This document shows, in pieces, positions 47,238 through 59,586 of a DNA stretch of 64,000 nucleotides. The DNA is from Pomphorhynchus laevis (taxonomy: Eukaryota > Acanthocephala > Palaeacanthocephala > Echinorhynchida > Pomphorhynchidae): positions 186,001-250,000 of the forward strand of contig WNNJ02000876.1 of assembly GCA_012934845.2 (NCBI GenBank), given 5' to 3'. The position numbers and the translations under genes are program-made. The stretch's first letter is position 1, and every line of letters starts with the position of its first letter. The notes beneath the pieces were generated by a model. The model had not been told where the DNA came from. It searched no databases and worked only from the letters and a program-made list of their open reading frames with translations.

Positions 47238-47418
47238 GATTGAAATCAGCACTATGGCTTCATCAAATAGGATCATTAGCAATAATACTAGCAAATGCCA
47301 GCGCAGGTATCTTTTATATCGGCTTACTTCTTTTAATTATGAATTTCTCAAACGATACCATTCCGCGTGAATTATGTTAACAGTTATTTAAGCCCGACGC
47401 GAAAGCAAGCACTCTATG
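47238..47418 (-). mobile_element. Hammerhead-repeat body, minus strand
   Basis: The reverse complement matches the middle of the 8557-8968 element: TTTCGCGTCGGGCTT, then ATTCACGCGGAATGGT, an AAGCCGATATAAAAGA-like word, CCTGCGCTGGCATTTGCTAG and GCTAATGATCCT. It starts just after the cleavage site and lacks the ribozyme core. 47419-47925 is AT-rich spacer. Confidence 0.75.
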
Positions 47419-47925
47419 CTAAACTTTTCTAATTTTGTCGAAATATTTATGACAAGTTACCATTACCATAAGTTCGCAACGAAGGTAGTTATTTGATAAA
47501 TTGATAAAATTTTAAAATATGACTTACTGTTACTAATAATGTGTTACTGAAAGGATCACTTTTTGAAATTTTGTAAAATAAATAGATAAAATTAAATAAA
47601 ATATTGATTAAATAAAATAATTAAATAAAATGTGGCTGAATTAAATAAATATTCAGAATACAAAATTATTTAATTTATTAGGTACTTTCAATTTTACCAA
47701 AATACGATAAAAACTCATAGCATTCATTATATTTTTGTTTTGTTTGAAATGTTTATTAAATTATTAATTTATTTGACAACAAATCCAATTATGTCAAAAC
47801 TACATTAAATAATGTAGATAAACTACAGTAATCTATAATGTAAATATTCTAAAGGATTTCCAGAAAACCTTTCTCATATTCAAAATCGTTTAATTGCATA
47901 AATCTAATTAGTATTCATATAAGAT

Positions 47926-48060
47926 CGACGCGAAAGAATGACGAATGCCGTTTCGTCATGACTATGACTTATCAATGCCTGTTCCCTTTCGCGTCATTCT
48001 TTCGCGTCGGGCCTTTATGATTACTAAAAAGTCACGCGGAATGGTATCATCATTTGAGAA
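47926..48060. mobile_element. Hammerhead repeat copies, head to head
   Basis: On the minus strand (47926-48000) is a degenerate hammerhead: TTGATAA in place of CTGATGA, helix II GTCAT/ATGAC, an intact GAAA, the same short helix III and GTC. Its flanks GACGCGAAAG and CTTTCGCGTC can pair perfectly, giving a 10-bp distal helix I. On the plus strand (from about 47994) the post-cleavage part TTCTTTCGCGTCGGG and the body word GTCACGCGGAATGGT follow. The two pieces thus face opposite ways. Invariant G8 is changed, so cleavage is unlikely. Confidence 0.7.
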
Positions 48061-48244
48061 ATCTAATTGTGGGATAAAAATGTTTCTATTGTAAGTCAGA
48101 TACGGACCTTCGTATGTATTTTTTATTGTCTGTGTCAATACATATTAACATCATTTTAAAAATAAACGGATAAAATACGAATGAAATATTTGCAGCATTT
48201 TATAACAACAATGAAAAATAAGCTATTGTATTCAATATACTTGC

Positions 48245-50940
48245 AGTCGACATCCTCCTATTTTGGGCAGCGTCGAATCCCTCTGCGGCCGCAACTCGTG
48301 AAACTTTAATGAAGCGGGCTTGTCGCAGTCGTCAATCCTCGCAGGGTATTGTAGTGCTCATTGCAATGATATGTCGAGCTTCCTTGCCCACCCCTACGAT
48401 TTGCAGACTTGCTTTAAAACTGTTTATGCCAGCGCTGTTGTTGTCCAACAACGAAGAAGTCCGGCTCTCTGTTATGTTAATGGCTTGTGAAAAATTCTGA
48501 CTGCGCTCCTCGCAGAGCGTGCTGCTGTCAATAACTTACGGCATTATTTTTTCCTAATGAATGACAATGAAAACGCTTTTGAAGCAAGCAAAGCTTACCA
48601 GTGCCTCATTTTCGGCAAACACGCACGGTTTTCGAAGTTGCGTGATTGAATTGTCAATGTTCTCAGAGAAAGGTCCAAACTTTGTCTTGTTAGCCTCAAC
48701 GTAGTCCCAAGCATTCGCACACACAATCCCACTGTTCTTAAGCTAGCTATAAAAGGCAGCAGAAATCTCGTCAGCTGATGAGTAGCACAGCTTCGGGATG
48801 CTAGCATTGTCGTGTTAGTCGATCAGGGAGTCACCGGAAACGTCGACGAATGAGAGTTTCGTGCGCTTACCTTCAGAAACTTTCAGTTCGCGGGCATCGA
48901 CAACTTCGTCCTCGTCTGATTGAGCTGCATGCAGTGTAATGCATATCATATCTTGATAAACTTTGAGTTTATAGACCAGTCTGTTTCTTTTTGGTCTATC
49001 ACCATTCGGATACAAATGTATAATCGTGGAGCCACGAATTTTGTAGTCAGTTGTTGAAGCGTGATTGCTAACTTCACGAAGTTCAGGATGTCAAATGCTC
49101 TGGTTTATCTGGCCAAAATATGGACGAGAAGTGTTTTCGATGTTCGATAGAAGAGCTTTCGCATTTTATCGCATCAATGCAATTGAAATACGTTGAAACA
49201 AGCGGGTCGCTGTAATATCGTACGACATCGACGAACGAGGTACTAAATGTCGAGCTATGCGCCGAACTACTTGCGCACTACTTAATTCCATCCTCCGTAG
49301 CATTCTAGCACTGCGGAAGTGAAATTGTATCCTGCGTTGATCATTAGAGCCCGGTATCTCCTCTCCTTAACATTTGAAGCGTATTCATTTGCGGAGAAAA
49401 GCTTGATAAGAGCGGTGTGGTGGATGCAGGCCTTCCGTAATTAATTTGTAACCGCAAAATCTACTGCTTCCAGTGGATTTCTTTAAATTAGTAAATCTAC
49501 TGGTTTTTCCCTGAGATTCTTTATCAAGTTTAGGACTTCTCGACAAACGCCTATTCCAGCCTATTGCGCTGGCTGAAAAACAATTACTCGTATGCCATTA
49601 TCACGCAGAACTGCATAGCCTCCAAATGTAAATGTGTAGGCATGGAAACCCATGTAATCAGCTTTACTATAACACCTACTGATCCTGTAAATCTTATCAG
49701 AGATGAGAATTCTCAGCCATAAACGGATAAAGACAGAGTATTCGTTGTCGGTCAGCGCTAGATCAAGCATTGGCGTGAGGATAGGGCACTGAAAGTAAGC
49801 GCGCTTGTCAGCCTCATTTGATTTCGATTTTTAATAGATCCAACATGGTTAAGTCAATAAAAAATGATAACCTTCCTTGCTCTGTCGACACATCGAACTT
49901 AGTTGAAATTCCCTCTATCGCGGGTTTTGACGCGTTGTATCCAAGAAATGTGCTTGCTTCTAGGTCTATGGTCGCGGCAACAACTTGAGTGCTGGCTACA
50001 AAGGCTGATGAACAATGTTTCTGTGTTCTTCTCAGTCCTAGTCCACTCATTTTTAGGGGAAATTCAGTTTGAAATTTTGCTTGAATTGATAGTTGACCTG
50101 ATGTAATGATATAAAGGGCGCGCATAACTGCCTCGTCGAACCGGTGACAGAAGTCCATCATAAATCTGAAGTCTACGTTCCTCATGAAAAACGCCACTCT
50201 AGAGGCTGACGCACAGTGTCAAAGAAGCAAGTATTCTGCATGGGCATCAAGAATTTAAGTCACTAAATATATATCTTTGAGAAGTTTGGACAGAACGTTT
50301 TCGAGCATGGACGACTTGACAAATTCAGATGAGCTAATCAGGCAACCAAGTAGCGATAAACTGCTACCACCAACAATTGTACAGAGTTGTTGACAAATAT
50401 CGTTGACGGATCGAACATCGTTTGTGTTTCCTATAAGTTCTGTTTTACCCCCAGTTAATGGTCAATCAAATCTTGTAAAAATTCCGAGGAGATTAAATTT
50501 AGTGCACTAGCAATGGCATTGGGATTAATCCCGATAATGCCATCATCCAAATACCATTTGTTGAAATGGATGCCATCCATTTTGTTAAGCTTGTAACTAC
50601 TGGATGGATTACCATTGAGAACAGTAGAGGACCGAGGGCGTCACTTTGCTGGACTCCAGATTCAGACTTTTAATATTGCGATCCAAAACGGAGAAAAGTA
50701 AGGAGATTGTGCACCAACGGACCCACGCAGCCATTTGATGAATTTGGGATTCAATTGCTTTCATGAAACTTCGTCTGTCAATAGTGTTGAATTCGTTCAA
50801 CACATCGATTTTTGTTCACCCCAATTTCTTATTCGAACATATGCTCGTTCTTTCAACGGACCTGATGGATTATATTGTCGATGCCGTTCAATTTCACAAC
50901 TCCTGTATTTATTAATTGCAACGCCCGAATTAATTAATTG
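48245..50940 (-). mobile_element. RLE-type LINE, 5'-truncated, decayed (family B)
   Basis: Minus-strand fragments of an RLE-type LINE protein. 50609-50803 has MLNEFNTIDRRSFMKAIESQ (RT box with NEFN for NAFN), and just after it ESGVQQSDALGPLLFS-like residues can be read. 49814-50197 has FQTEFPLKMSGLGLRRTQ and CSSAFVAST, the conserved region after the RT. 48600-49015 covers the endonuclease and C-terminal tail. The 5' part, including the N-terminus, is missing and many stops are present. It abuts another copy of this protein family in the opposite orientation at 51.1 kb. Confidence 0.75.
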
Positions 50941-51119
50941 AATAATAAATTAAATAATACGTAATTATTTAATAAAAATATCTTTTGTTATATTTTTATC
51001 TTTTGTATTATTTCTCGCGATATATCAAAATAATTCGTTCTTTCAATTTTACCTGATTATTTCTTAATATTTTAAAATTATATTTAATTTATAAAAATTA
51101 AATACTCTAAAAATTAACG

Positions 51120-53890
51120 TAATTTCGAGCATGACAACAGCTTACGCACAATGCAAAGTGTGATTTCGGCAGTTCAAAATGACTTCGGACGGTTTATTCA
51201 GGAAGCACGTAGGAAGGCTTGGCTGTCCTTTTTATGGAATGCACCCAAAACCATGTAACGCAAGCAAATGCCCTAATGTCCCGAATAAGAAGGAGCTAAT
51301 CACGACCGACCGTGTGTCGCTCTTAGACTTGGCGCGTGACCTCTTGAACAGCAACGTCCGATTGCTTAGAAGAATTCCTTGCTCAGCTCGTTCAGTCGTC
51401 GCTAGCGAACTTTCTGAACTTATCACAGCGGTCACATCCAATCCGTCAAACTCAAACGCCTGGTCTATGCTTCTAGCTTTTACATAAACGGTACTTCGCG
51501 TTCCATACCGTCTTAATGAGCACGAGGCTCCGAGTAGTCTTTCCTCACAAGTTAAACAGCGCTGTGTGGCATATCAGATCGATGACATCCGCCGTGCAAC
51601 TTCGTTCAGCGTTGTGAGGAACATCAGTGGGAGTCCAGGTGACGTCTCTCACCAGAACGACTATGACGACTTATTAAGAAGGCGGATTTCAGAAAAGATA
51701 GAAGACGGCGATCTTATCGGAGCAATTCGTTTGGCAAGTAGTTCGGAGCCGTTTCTGCCCGAGAGTTGCGAAACGCTGGAGAAACTCCGACAGTTACATC
51801 AGAGACAAACTACAATTGTCCAAAAAGATGAAGTTATGTCATCTTGTCCAAACGTCACGATAAACCAGTTGGTAGTGACATCTAAGAGGGTCTTGCCGTC
51901 CATTCGTTGTTTTTCGAGAGCTTCTGCGGGCGATGTCGACGGGATCTGCCCTCTGCACTTGTTGGACCGTATTGAACCCTCGTGCGACGCAGCTAACGGT
52001 CGCCAGGTAGCGTCTTTGGTATCTTTTTCGAACACTATTCTATCCAGAACCGTTCACCCTGCAATTCGACCTATTTTCTTCGGTGCTCGATTGTAAGTCT
52101 TCCGAAAAAAGTGTAGGGGTGTTCGACCAATCGTCATCGGTTGTACGCCGCGCCGCCTGATCGCTAAACTAGCCAGTCAGTACGCTCGTGACATGCTCCG
52201 GAATGTTTTCAAGGGGAGCCGAAGCTACAGTTCACGCCGGGAGGTCCTTCTTGAAATCTTGTTTGCACAAGGATACGTCAATTGTAAAGCTGGATTTTTA
52301 TAATGCTTTTAATAGTGTCGATCGCGGCTTCATGTTGAGATATGTCAATCAGAGTCTACTTATGTTTATCACGTTTATCAGATTACCACGTTTATCGTCT
52401 TTCGTCAACGAATGCTACCTGGAACCAAGCAACCTGTACTTTGGCAAAATGTGGTTGACTCATAAGTCGGCATGCAGCAGAGCGATTCCCTTGGACCAGC
52501 GTTATTCGTGTTGGCAGTGGACGACATGGCGAAGTTCACAAAAAGCCCTTTGTCCATTTAGTACCTCGACGATTGCACTCTTGGTGGCAACGTTGACCTT
52601 CTTGTAGCCAACATCGATTTTACCAATCACTCCGCAGCGTTGGTTAGTCTCCGCCTGAATCCGGCAAAATCAAAAATCACACCTACAGACCATAACGTGA
52701 TTCAGAGGCTTTCCTGTCTTTTACCGGATGCCAGGGTAGTCGTCCCAATCAGTGCTATTCTCTTGGGCGCCCCGATTGGAGACAATTCTGCATGGCTCCA
52801 GTCTTCTTTACGGTAAAGATTAGCGGATTTGACATCTCAACATGCACGGACATGTCCCTTCCGGTTTTCAGTTCCACAGTTTCGGGATCCCAACAACTAG
52901 TATCTCAAATCCTGTGCGATGCCAAATTATCAGACTGTGATTTCGGAGCAAGTGAAGACTTCGCCGATGCAGCTCGTGAGTGGTCCACGTTAACCGGTTG
53001 AAGTGTCCAGTGGTTAAAGAACACCAGAAACACTAGACAGATCTTATTTATTCGGTTAAACAAGCGGCTCTTATGAACTCAGCGACCACTACCGAGACCC
53101 ACGCCAGGCTGCTAGCAGTGAGTAGCGCTCACGCTGTTGATTTCCTGAACGCTATTTCCGTTATCTCAATAGGCATTCGCCTAGATGGTGCTAGCATCAC
53201 AGTGGTCGTCGCAATCCGATTAGGAATCGTGTTTTGTGCTCCGTATCGGTGCATTTGGAGACAGGAAGTTGATAAAGTGTGGACTCACGGGATGGACTGT
53301 TGCCGGTCAAAGTCTCGCCATTCCCGTGATTCAAACGCTAACAATATACTTAAGAAGGCATTGACGTCCACTGGCTTCCCATCGCGTTTGGAGCCTTCAG
53401 GGGTATGCAGGCTTGACGGCATACGACCTGACGGTGAAACTCTGATTCCATGGTCGTCAGGTAGACTGCTACTGTATGACTTCACTTGTGTGGATACCAA
53501 AGTACCCAGCAACATTAGCAGTTCGATATATAGCGCGGCTAGTTTGGATAAGAACGCAGAAACTAAGAAAGTGCACAAATATGCTAACATTGACAATATA
53601 TTTTGATACGAGTGACAGTTGCAAGCATATGAGAGATCGAGACAATGTCTCTCACGTTCCTTTATCAACTCGGTACACGATTAATCCGCACAAATTCCGA
53701 ACCCCGAGCCCGTGCTTTCCTGTTCCAACGGATCAGCGTAGCCGTTCAGCGGGGGAAATGCAGCATGCATAATGGCGAGCATGAGCAGAGGAGGGTCGTC
53801 AATGCTGCTTAAGTGATGGGTAGTAGCGTGATATTTCCGTATCTACGTCGGCCCAGAATAAAGTTATCAAGACAGCACGACATTTGATTA
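51120..53890 (+). mobile_element. RLE-type LINE, near full length, decayed (family B)
   Basis: Begins at the change from AT-rich to mixed composition and ends near 53890. The coding order is N-terminal Cys-containing region, RT, and restriction-like endonuclease with tail. The 3' UTR has AATAAA at about 53860. The protein resembles an RLE family abundant in ticks, spiders and other invertebrates. It is older than family A, with several frameshifts. Confidence 0.8.
51179..53606 (+). pseudogene. RLE-type LINE ORF remnant
   Basis: The frame opens at 51179 with a Cys/His cluster (GCPFYGMHPKPCNASKCPN) and has an in-frame TAA at 51485-51487; the same frame continues to 52096. SIRCFSRASAGDVDGICPLH (about 51900) is the usual region before the RT. 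In other frames follow GVRPIVIGCTPRRLIAKLA (about 52115), EATVHAGRSF, IVKLDFYNAFNSVDR (first catalytic Asp, about 52290), YLDDCTLGG (active-site box in YLDD form, about 52560), LRLNPAKSKI and ILLGAPIGD. At 53380-53500 the endonuclease reads RLEPSG, GIRPDGETLIPW and LYDFTCVDTK, a PD-(D/E)XK-like set. Confidence 0.8.
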
Positions 53891-54105
53891 GATTTGTTTT
53901 AAAAATAATTCCAATTAAAAATTTTTTGATAATCTTAAGATTTATGAGAAAATATAATTTATACAAAAAAAGATAAATACAAGAGAACGATTGTCTTCGT
54001 AGAGAAATGTCATTATTTTAGGAGAGCTGGCTGCTACCCCCAGCCTTTTTTATTTATTATTAAAAAAATATATATATTAAAATTATTTATCTAATGTTTT
54101 ACATG

Positions 54106-54111
54106 AAAAAA
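54106..54111 (-). terminator. Pol III terminator of the tRNA gene
   Basis: Six T on the minus strand, about 12 nt after the tRNA 3' end, as expected for RNA polymerase III. Confidence 0.75.
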
Positions 54112-54122
54112 TTCATAAACAT

Positions 54123-54194
54123 TTCCCACACCGGGAATCGAACCCGGGCCGCCGGCGTGAGAGGCCGGAATCCTAACCACTAGACCATATGGGA
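54123..54194 (-). tRNA. tRNA-Glu (anticodon CTC)
   Basis: A 72-nt minus-strand cloverleaf. The acceptor stem TCCCATA/TGTGGGA has one G-U pair and discriminator A. The D arm lies in GTCTAGTGGTTAGGAT and the anticodon stem is CCGGC/GCCGG with loop CTCTCAC, giving anticodon CUC, which reads GAG. The T arm is CCGGG/CCCGG with loop TTCGATT. Internal promoter boxes are TGGTCTAGTGG (A) and GGTTCGATTCC (B). There is no intron and all stems are intact, so it looks functional. It carries glutamate to the cytosolic ribosome. It stands about 230 bp from the 3' end of the RLE-type LINE at 51.1-53.9 kb. Confidence 0.96.
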
Positions 54195-55666
54195 TTGAAT
54201 GTTACAATATTGTAATATATTAAAATGTTGTAATATATTATATAATATAAAAAATAAAAAATTTGTTATTACAAAATAAAGCAAGTTTGATAAAAGTTAA
54301 AATTTCTGCAATCTATATTATTATTTAAAATTATTTAAATTATAAAAAATGTATAGTTTGTGATATTTCAGTATCGTTTCTGCAATTAAATTTTCTACAC
54401 TAATTTGTCGCGATCTTTTATATGTGATATAATTAAACTAGTAATAATTAAATTTATTTAAGACAATACACGTTTACAGATGATCAGAATCGCTGATCAC
54501 CTTGGGTTGATTGTATGAATAAGAATAAAGCTCAAAAATGTCATGTTATCGAAATTTACGAGCTCTCTGACAATACATGCCATATTGAAAATTGTTTAAT
54601 CGTCGTCATTTAAATCTAAATTCTTGACAATTTCTAACAACGTTATGGCAGTGTTTTAATAGTAATCGAGACAACATTTTTGTTAGGGATTATTTTTCAT
54701 TTATTATTTAATTTTCTTTTATTTTACTCATATATTTTTACTCTTATAAGAAAATTTTATACAATAACGTTAGCTAACAAGAATAGCGTCTTTGGAAGAT
54801 TGTGTAATTTTTATTCTCTCGAGTTCCTTATTCGAGCATTTTAAAACAATATTTTCTTTTGAATAACTTCAGAGCTGTAAAATGCCTTGTATTTTAGGAA
54901 AACTATCATTACCAAATATGCTCTCTTAATTAATCAACAGAGCCACTAGGATCAATTTCAACATGATGTACTTTTGTTACTTTTTAAATATTGCACAATC
55001 AGTGCAAAAGCTAAACTTGATAAACGAAGGAATCCTTAAGGAATGACATACGCCAGTGTCCATGTTTAAGTACCTTGTACTGCCGACAAGAACGGTCTAA
55101 ATTACGGTTAATTGGTGTCAAAGAATTATTTATGCAGACATTAAAAATATGAAATTTAGAATGACGCTAAAATGAAAATACTGCTAGTAGACTTTAAAAA
55201 ACAAAATGAAGACTTCTTGGTTCTTAACAAATTACTGTTGTCACTTTATAAAGTAAATTCGCTAGAGAGAAGGTAAACTATGATTGTATCATTACACTAA
55301 TAAAACGCTTACTCAGAATGCAAATTACAAAAGAAACTTAAATTCATAATTTTATGTAATATTTTTAAGAATTATTATTCATTACTTTAAAGCAAGAAAC
55401 ACTTTAAATAATTTGCAAAATAATTATTTGAATATTAAGTATATATTTTCCTTTAAAACAAATGAAACTTTAAAGTAATGAAATGTAAGTTAAAATTTAG
55501 AAGCGGGTATTAAATGGTCTATTTTCTTAAAATAAAAACTGCACTGTAGTTTAAAAATATTTTGTAATATAACGAACTACAAGCTATGAAGTAAAATGCT
55601 TGTATTTAATTCTTATAAAAATATAAATTATTTTAATTATCAAATTAAGGAATTATTGTCCAGTAT
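54195..55666. other. AT-rich spacer
   Basis: No gene, repeat or RNA is recognised between the tRNA gene and the hairpin at 55667. Confidence 0.55.
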
Positions 55667-55702
55667 AGTTTGAACCAGCAGTATATGCTGCTGGTTCAAA
55701 CT
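55667..55702. other. Perfect 15-bp hairpin
   Basis: AGTTTGAACCAGCAG pairs fully with CTGCTGGTTCAAACT around a 6-nt loop. Unlike the many AT-only palindromes here, the stem is mixed in composition. Function unknown. Confidence 0.8.
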
Positions 55703-55839
55703 GTTTAGTAAAGTCTTTGAAAGATAATTAAGTTATCTCATAAATATAAGATATTTGTTAGAAGATTTATGTTATAATTATGGTTTAATCAGATTGAATA
55801 TATCAATAGTTTTGTTCTTGTTTCATCACCAACGCGCCA

Positions 55840-56280
55840 CATTCCGCGGAACCACTCAGGGCCTTTCAGACACCTGAGGATTCAATTAAGGCGTACTATG
55901 TTTGGTAGTCTCAATGTGAGGAGCTTCATAAATCTTAGTATTTGCTCTTAGAAGCGTCCTCTTGTAATGAAGACTATTCCCGAGATTACCCTGATGCCGC
56001 AAAGTCTCACCTGAGCATAACCTTTTAATGACAAAGGTTTCAGGACATTGCTCGTTTTAGGACAATTCAAGTATGATTCAGACGACCATTTAACCGTAAT
56101 GGTAAAACCCCAGGTATCTTACTCGATGTAAATATGATGGGAGTGGTTGATAATTCAAAATGGAAGAGAGAGCTTAGATTGCTAGTCTCTAATTTTTTCT
56201 GTGTAACAGGGACTCCATTTAAGACCATAACCTGCGATTTTGATAAGTTGAGAAGCAGATTAGATGAAGGCAGCTAATCT
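55840..56280 (+). other. Unidentified GC-richer tract with coding-like frame
   Basis: A 440-bp island of mixed composition in AT-rich spacer. One plus-strand frame at its end (about 56090-56275) reads GILLDVNMMGVVDNSKWKRE and later NFFCVTGTPFKTITCDFDKL, with codon-like character. I do not recognise the family. It could be an old host exon or an element fossil. 56281-57899 is AT-rich spacer. Confidence 0.35.
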
Positions 56281-57899
56281 TTTAATTTTGAAAATAATTG
56301 GTTGATGTCAGAGACTACTTGTCTGCAACTGCGTCCAGTAAACGTCTTATATTTATCTTATAAATATGATATATTACACATTACGGAAGATTATATATAT
56401 CTTATAAATATAAGATAAAATTAATAAAGGATTATATTTTAGTTGATTATAAAGTACTTTATGCTAACTTGTAGGTGCCATATTCAAAACTGATACAAAC
56501 GAATTTCTTTCATAAATTAAAGCGGCTTTTTATTGTTTACAAAATAAATTTAATTGATTTCTTTTGATTTATTTGTAAAGACATTTTCGTATCGTGTGTG
56601 GATGCTAACTTAATGACTTAAGATTACTAGCTTTATGAATAAAGCTAGTAACTATATCTGCTAATATTACTACTAATTAGCATTCGAGTTAATTAAAAGT
56701 AAACAATCATTATTCCACATGTATACCCACAATTCGGTTTATTAAATCTAGTTTATGAAAACCCAAGTATATATTATTTTTTTTCACATTCTTCGAGAAA
56801 CTTTATCGGAATTTTGATATATTTTTATCTAAATTAACTAATTATTATTTATTTCTTGTGCACTCTTGTATCAAAATTCCAAAAAATTATTTTAATCATA
56901 AATCAATTAAAAGACTTCTAACCAAAACATGGAGAATCAATATATTTTACAGGAAAACGGCATTACTATAGAAACGTGTGTGATATTGTGGTTGCATCAA
57001 AATCTTGATATCGGTAGGTAGAACGATTAATACTTGACGATTTACTAATTTAGCACTTATTTGCTAACTGCAGATTATGAAATTAAAAAGGTTATAATTT
57101 TTCAATCATTATTTTATAATAAAGATTGCATATTTGTACGCATATAACTGAGCTCTGTCCTTTTACTTAATTTATGAAATTAAAAATCTCGTAAAACGTC
57201 AATTATCTTTGTAAATGTCGTTTAACATTTCTATCTGGGAAATTTAAGGTCATTTTAACTGTAAATTAAATGGAACGATTAAATTTACAAAATTGTATGT
57301 CAAAATATTAAAGAACTGAACAAAAACAGTAGACAGTAATAAGAGAGTTTTTAATGTTGAAGTTACATTAGACTTAATATTTGTAATCATTAATTACCAA
57401 AGTAATCATCATTGCCATATGCGTTAGTGGTTTAATACTGTCCCTTGACTTCTGGCATATGAAATTTATCGGCAAAGATCTTGCATTTTGTAATGATCAC
57501 TGTTTATCTAATAAAAATATTTTTAAAAATTAATCTGATAAATATATAAGTTTATATAATTTACTTATGAAAATAAGTAAATTTTTCACTGAATTCAAAA
57601 AAACTTGTTTTAATTCAAAAAACTATATAAAACATTTAACTAAATACATTTAAACTTTAAATAACTCTGAAAATGAGGTTCAAACCAAGAGTAATTAAAC
57701 AAAAACATTAAAATTGTTAAAAACGAAATTAGCACAAAGAACTTGGTAATTTGTAAATCTGATAAAAAATAATTGTTTTGTTGTAATGAATAACGTAGAA
57801 TATATAAAATTAGGTATAGATGTTATAAACAATTCAAAATTTAATCAAATGATATTTTAAAAACATCCGTTTATTATAGAAATTTTAATAATTTAAATA

Positions 57900-58510
57900 T
57901 TGTTTCATGGAATACCAATGTCTTAACCTCTTGGAAAATTCTGCTGCCAATTATTTGCTTTTACGAAGTAAGATGATTGCTTCCGATATAAATGAACTTG
58001 AAACAAATAATAAGATAATTATAATTGTATTAGATAAAAACGGTTTTCCATCATGAGCAATGGTAAAAAGGCTTTCTACAAAAGTCCCAAAACTGATAAA
58101 TATGTTGTTTTTGACCCAGAACGAGAAAATAAATACATCTGATTACCATTTATAAATAATATTTGGGATATTTATTTCAAAAGATTTATTTCATGCAATG
58201 CTGCTGAGACATTGCATGGTCTCAGCGACAATTTAATAAAAGTGACAGCATGAATTATAATCCCGAACTTACTCTATCCTGTATACGACTGGTGTTATCC
58301 TGTGAACAATGTTCCATAGTAAACAGTGAAAATTACAGGGCTTAAAGATTATTTCCCGAGCTGCTTACAAAAATTACGAATGGAGATGGATGGAACAATA
58401 TTGTGAGCATTCAACTCACAAAATTAAATGGGGACAAAATCAAATATTTAGACCGACAAAGGAAGGAATCAATATAAAGATGGATTGAAAGAGTATGCAC
58501 TGATTAAATC
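57900..58510 (+). other. Unidentified decayed coding-like tract
   Basis: Plus-strand frames over about 600 bp have protein-like content, for example LDKNGFPS, KSPKTDKYVVFDPEREN and RWMEQYCEHSTHKIKWGQ, rich in aromatic residues. The tract is clearly broken. I cannot name a family; a fossil of a virus or another element is one possibility. A small 8-bp hairpin (GCTGAGAC/GTCTCAGC) lies near 58205. Confidence 0.35.
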
Positions 58511-58863
58511 CCTTGACAATGAAAAAATATTTATGGATTTCTTACGTTAAAAGAACACCGCGTATTTTGAATTGAACTTTTGATAATTGCTTGTAGTTAA
58601 TTTGTGAATCAAATTAATTAATTAATTAATTTGGAATTGAAGAAACTTGAAAATGCAAAATATTTTTTAACACTTTCTTTAATGATTGCTTGAATAATTA
58701 AAAAGCAAATTAAACAACTCCATACACATGATATATTTGAAATAAACACCAAAGATAAAGTTGATGGTGATCTATTCTAGATTTTTCAATAACAAATTGA
58801 ATTTTTTTACAAAAAAATGACTTTTTTATAAAGTAAAAAAGACACTTATTTAGACACTTTTTT

Positions 58864-58901
58864 AAGAATTGTAAAACTTCAATTGAAGTTTTACAATTCT
58901 T
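58864..58901. other. Perfect 38-bp palindrome
   Basis: Each half runs AAGAATTGTAAAACTTCAA and its exact reverse complement, centred between 58882 and 58883, with no spacer. It could extrude as a cruciform. Function unknown. Confidence 0.85.
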
Positions 58902-59498
58902 CTTTTACAATTTTTCTTCAATTGAAATATACTTAATTAGAAGATCAATTGTTTTGGTTATATAATTGTTTATTTTTATTTGAAATACAAGAAAAAGTTA
59001 AATACAATAAAAATAATTCCTGCAGTTAAGCAGTTGTTAAGTCAACTAAAAATATGCCATAGCCTTATCAAATACTTTACAATATACAAAAGTGTAAAAG
59101 CTAACTTAGTTTGCCTCGCTCGATGGCTATCATTAACGTGTTGTCACAATAGCTACACAAATATCAGAATACGAAGACGTTAAACACTATTTTGCTGGAC
59201 TAGCGCTTTGCCTGTTTTCTGACTTATTTCGAATCTCACAAAACAAAAAAATATAAAAAATATATAAATAAACCAAATAGTCCAGCGTCACGATAAGTGC
59301 ATATTTAAAAATCTATTTGATTTAAACAACAATTCATCTAAAGTTTAAGGTTAATTTCAACTACAAGATGAATATGTCATTTTATAAAGGCTTATCGATT
59401 GTTTAAAGGCTCAATTAAAATCCTTATCTTACATAATGAATCTGTCATTGTACTTACTCTAATATCAATAATAAATACTCGTCGATAAAATAGAAAAT

Positions 59499-59586
59499 AC
59501 AATAAATGCATTTAATCGCATTTTATTGGCAGCTAATATTTTCAATAAATGCATTTAATCGCATTTTATTGGCAGCTAATATTTTT
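59499..59586. repeat. 44-bp tandem duplication
   Basis: Two identical or nearly identical 44-bp units (from 59499 and 59543), sharing GCATTTAATCGCATTTTATT. Confidence 0.85.

Noticed and set aside
54021-54050. GGCTG/CAGCC hairpin followed by TTTTTT, resembling a bacterial intrinsic terminator
   Set aside because: The tRNA and introns show that the DNA is eukaryotic. The stem is only five pairs and no plus-strand gene ends here except a LINE fossil.
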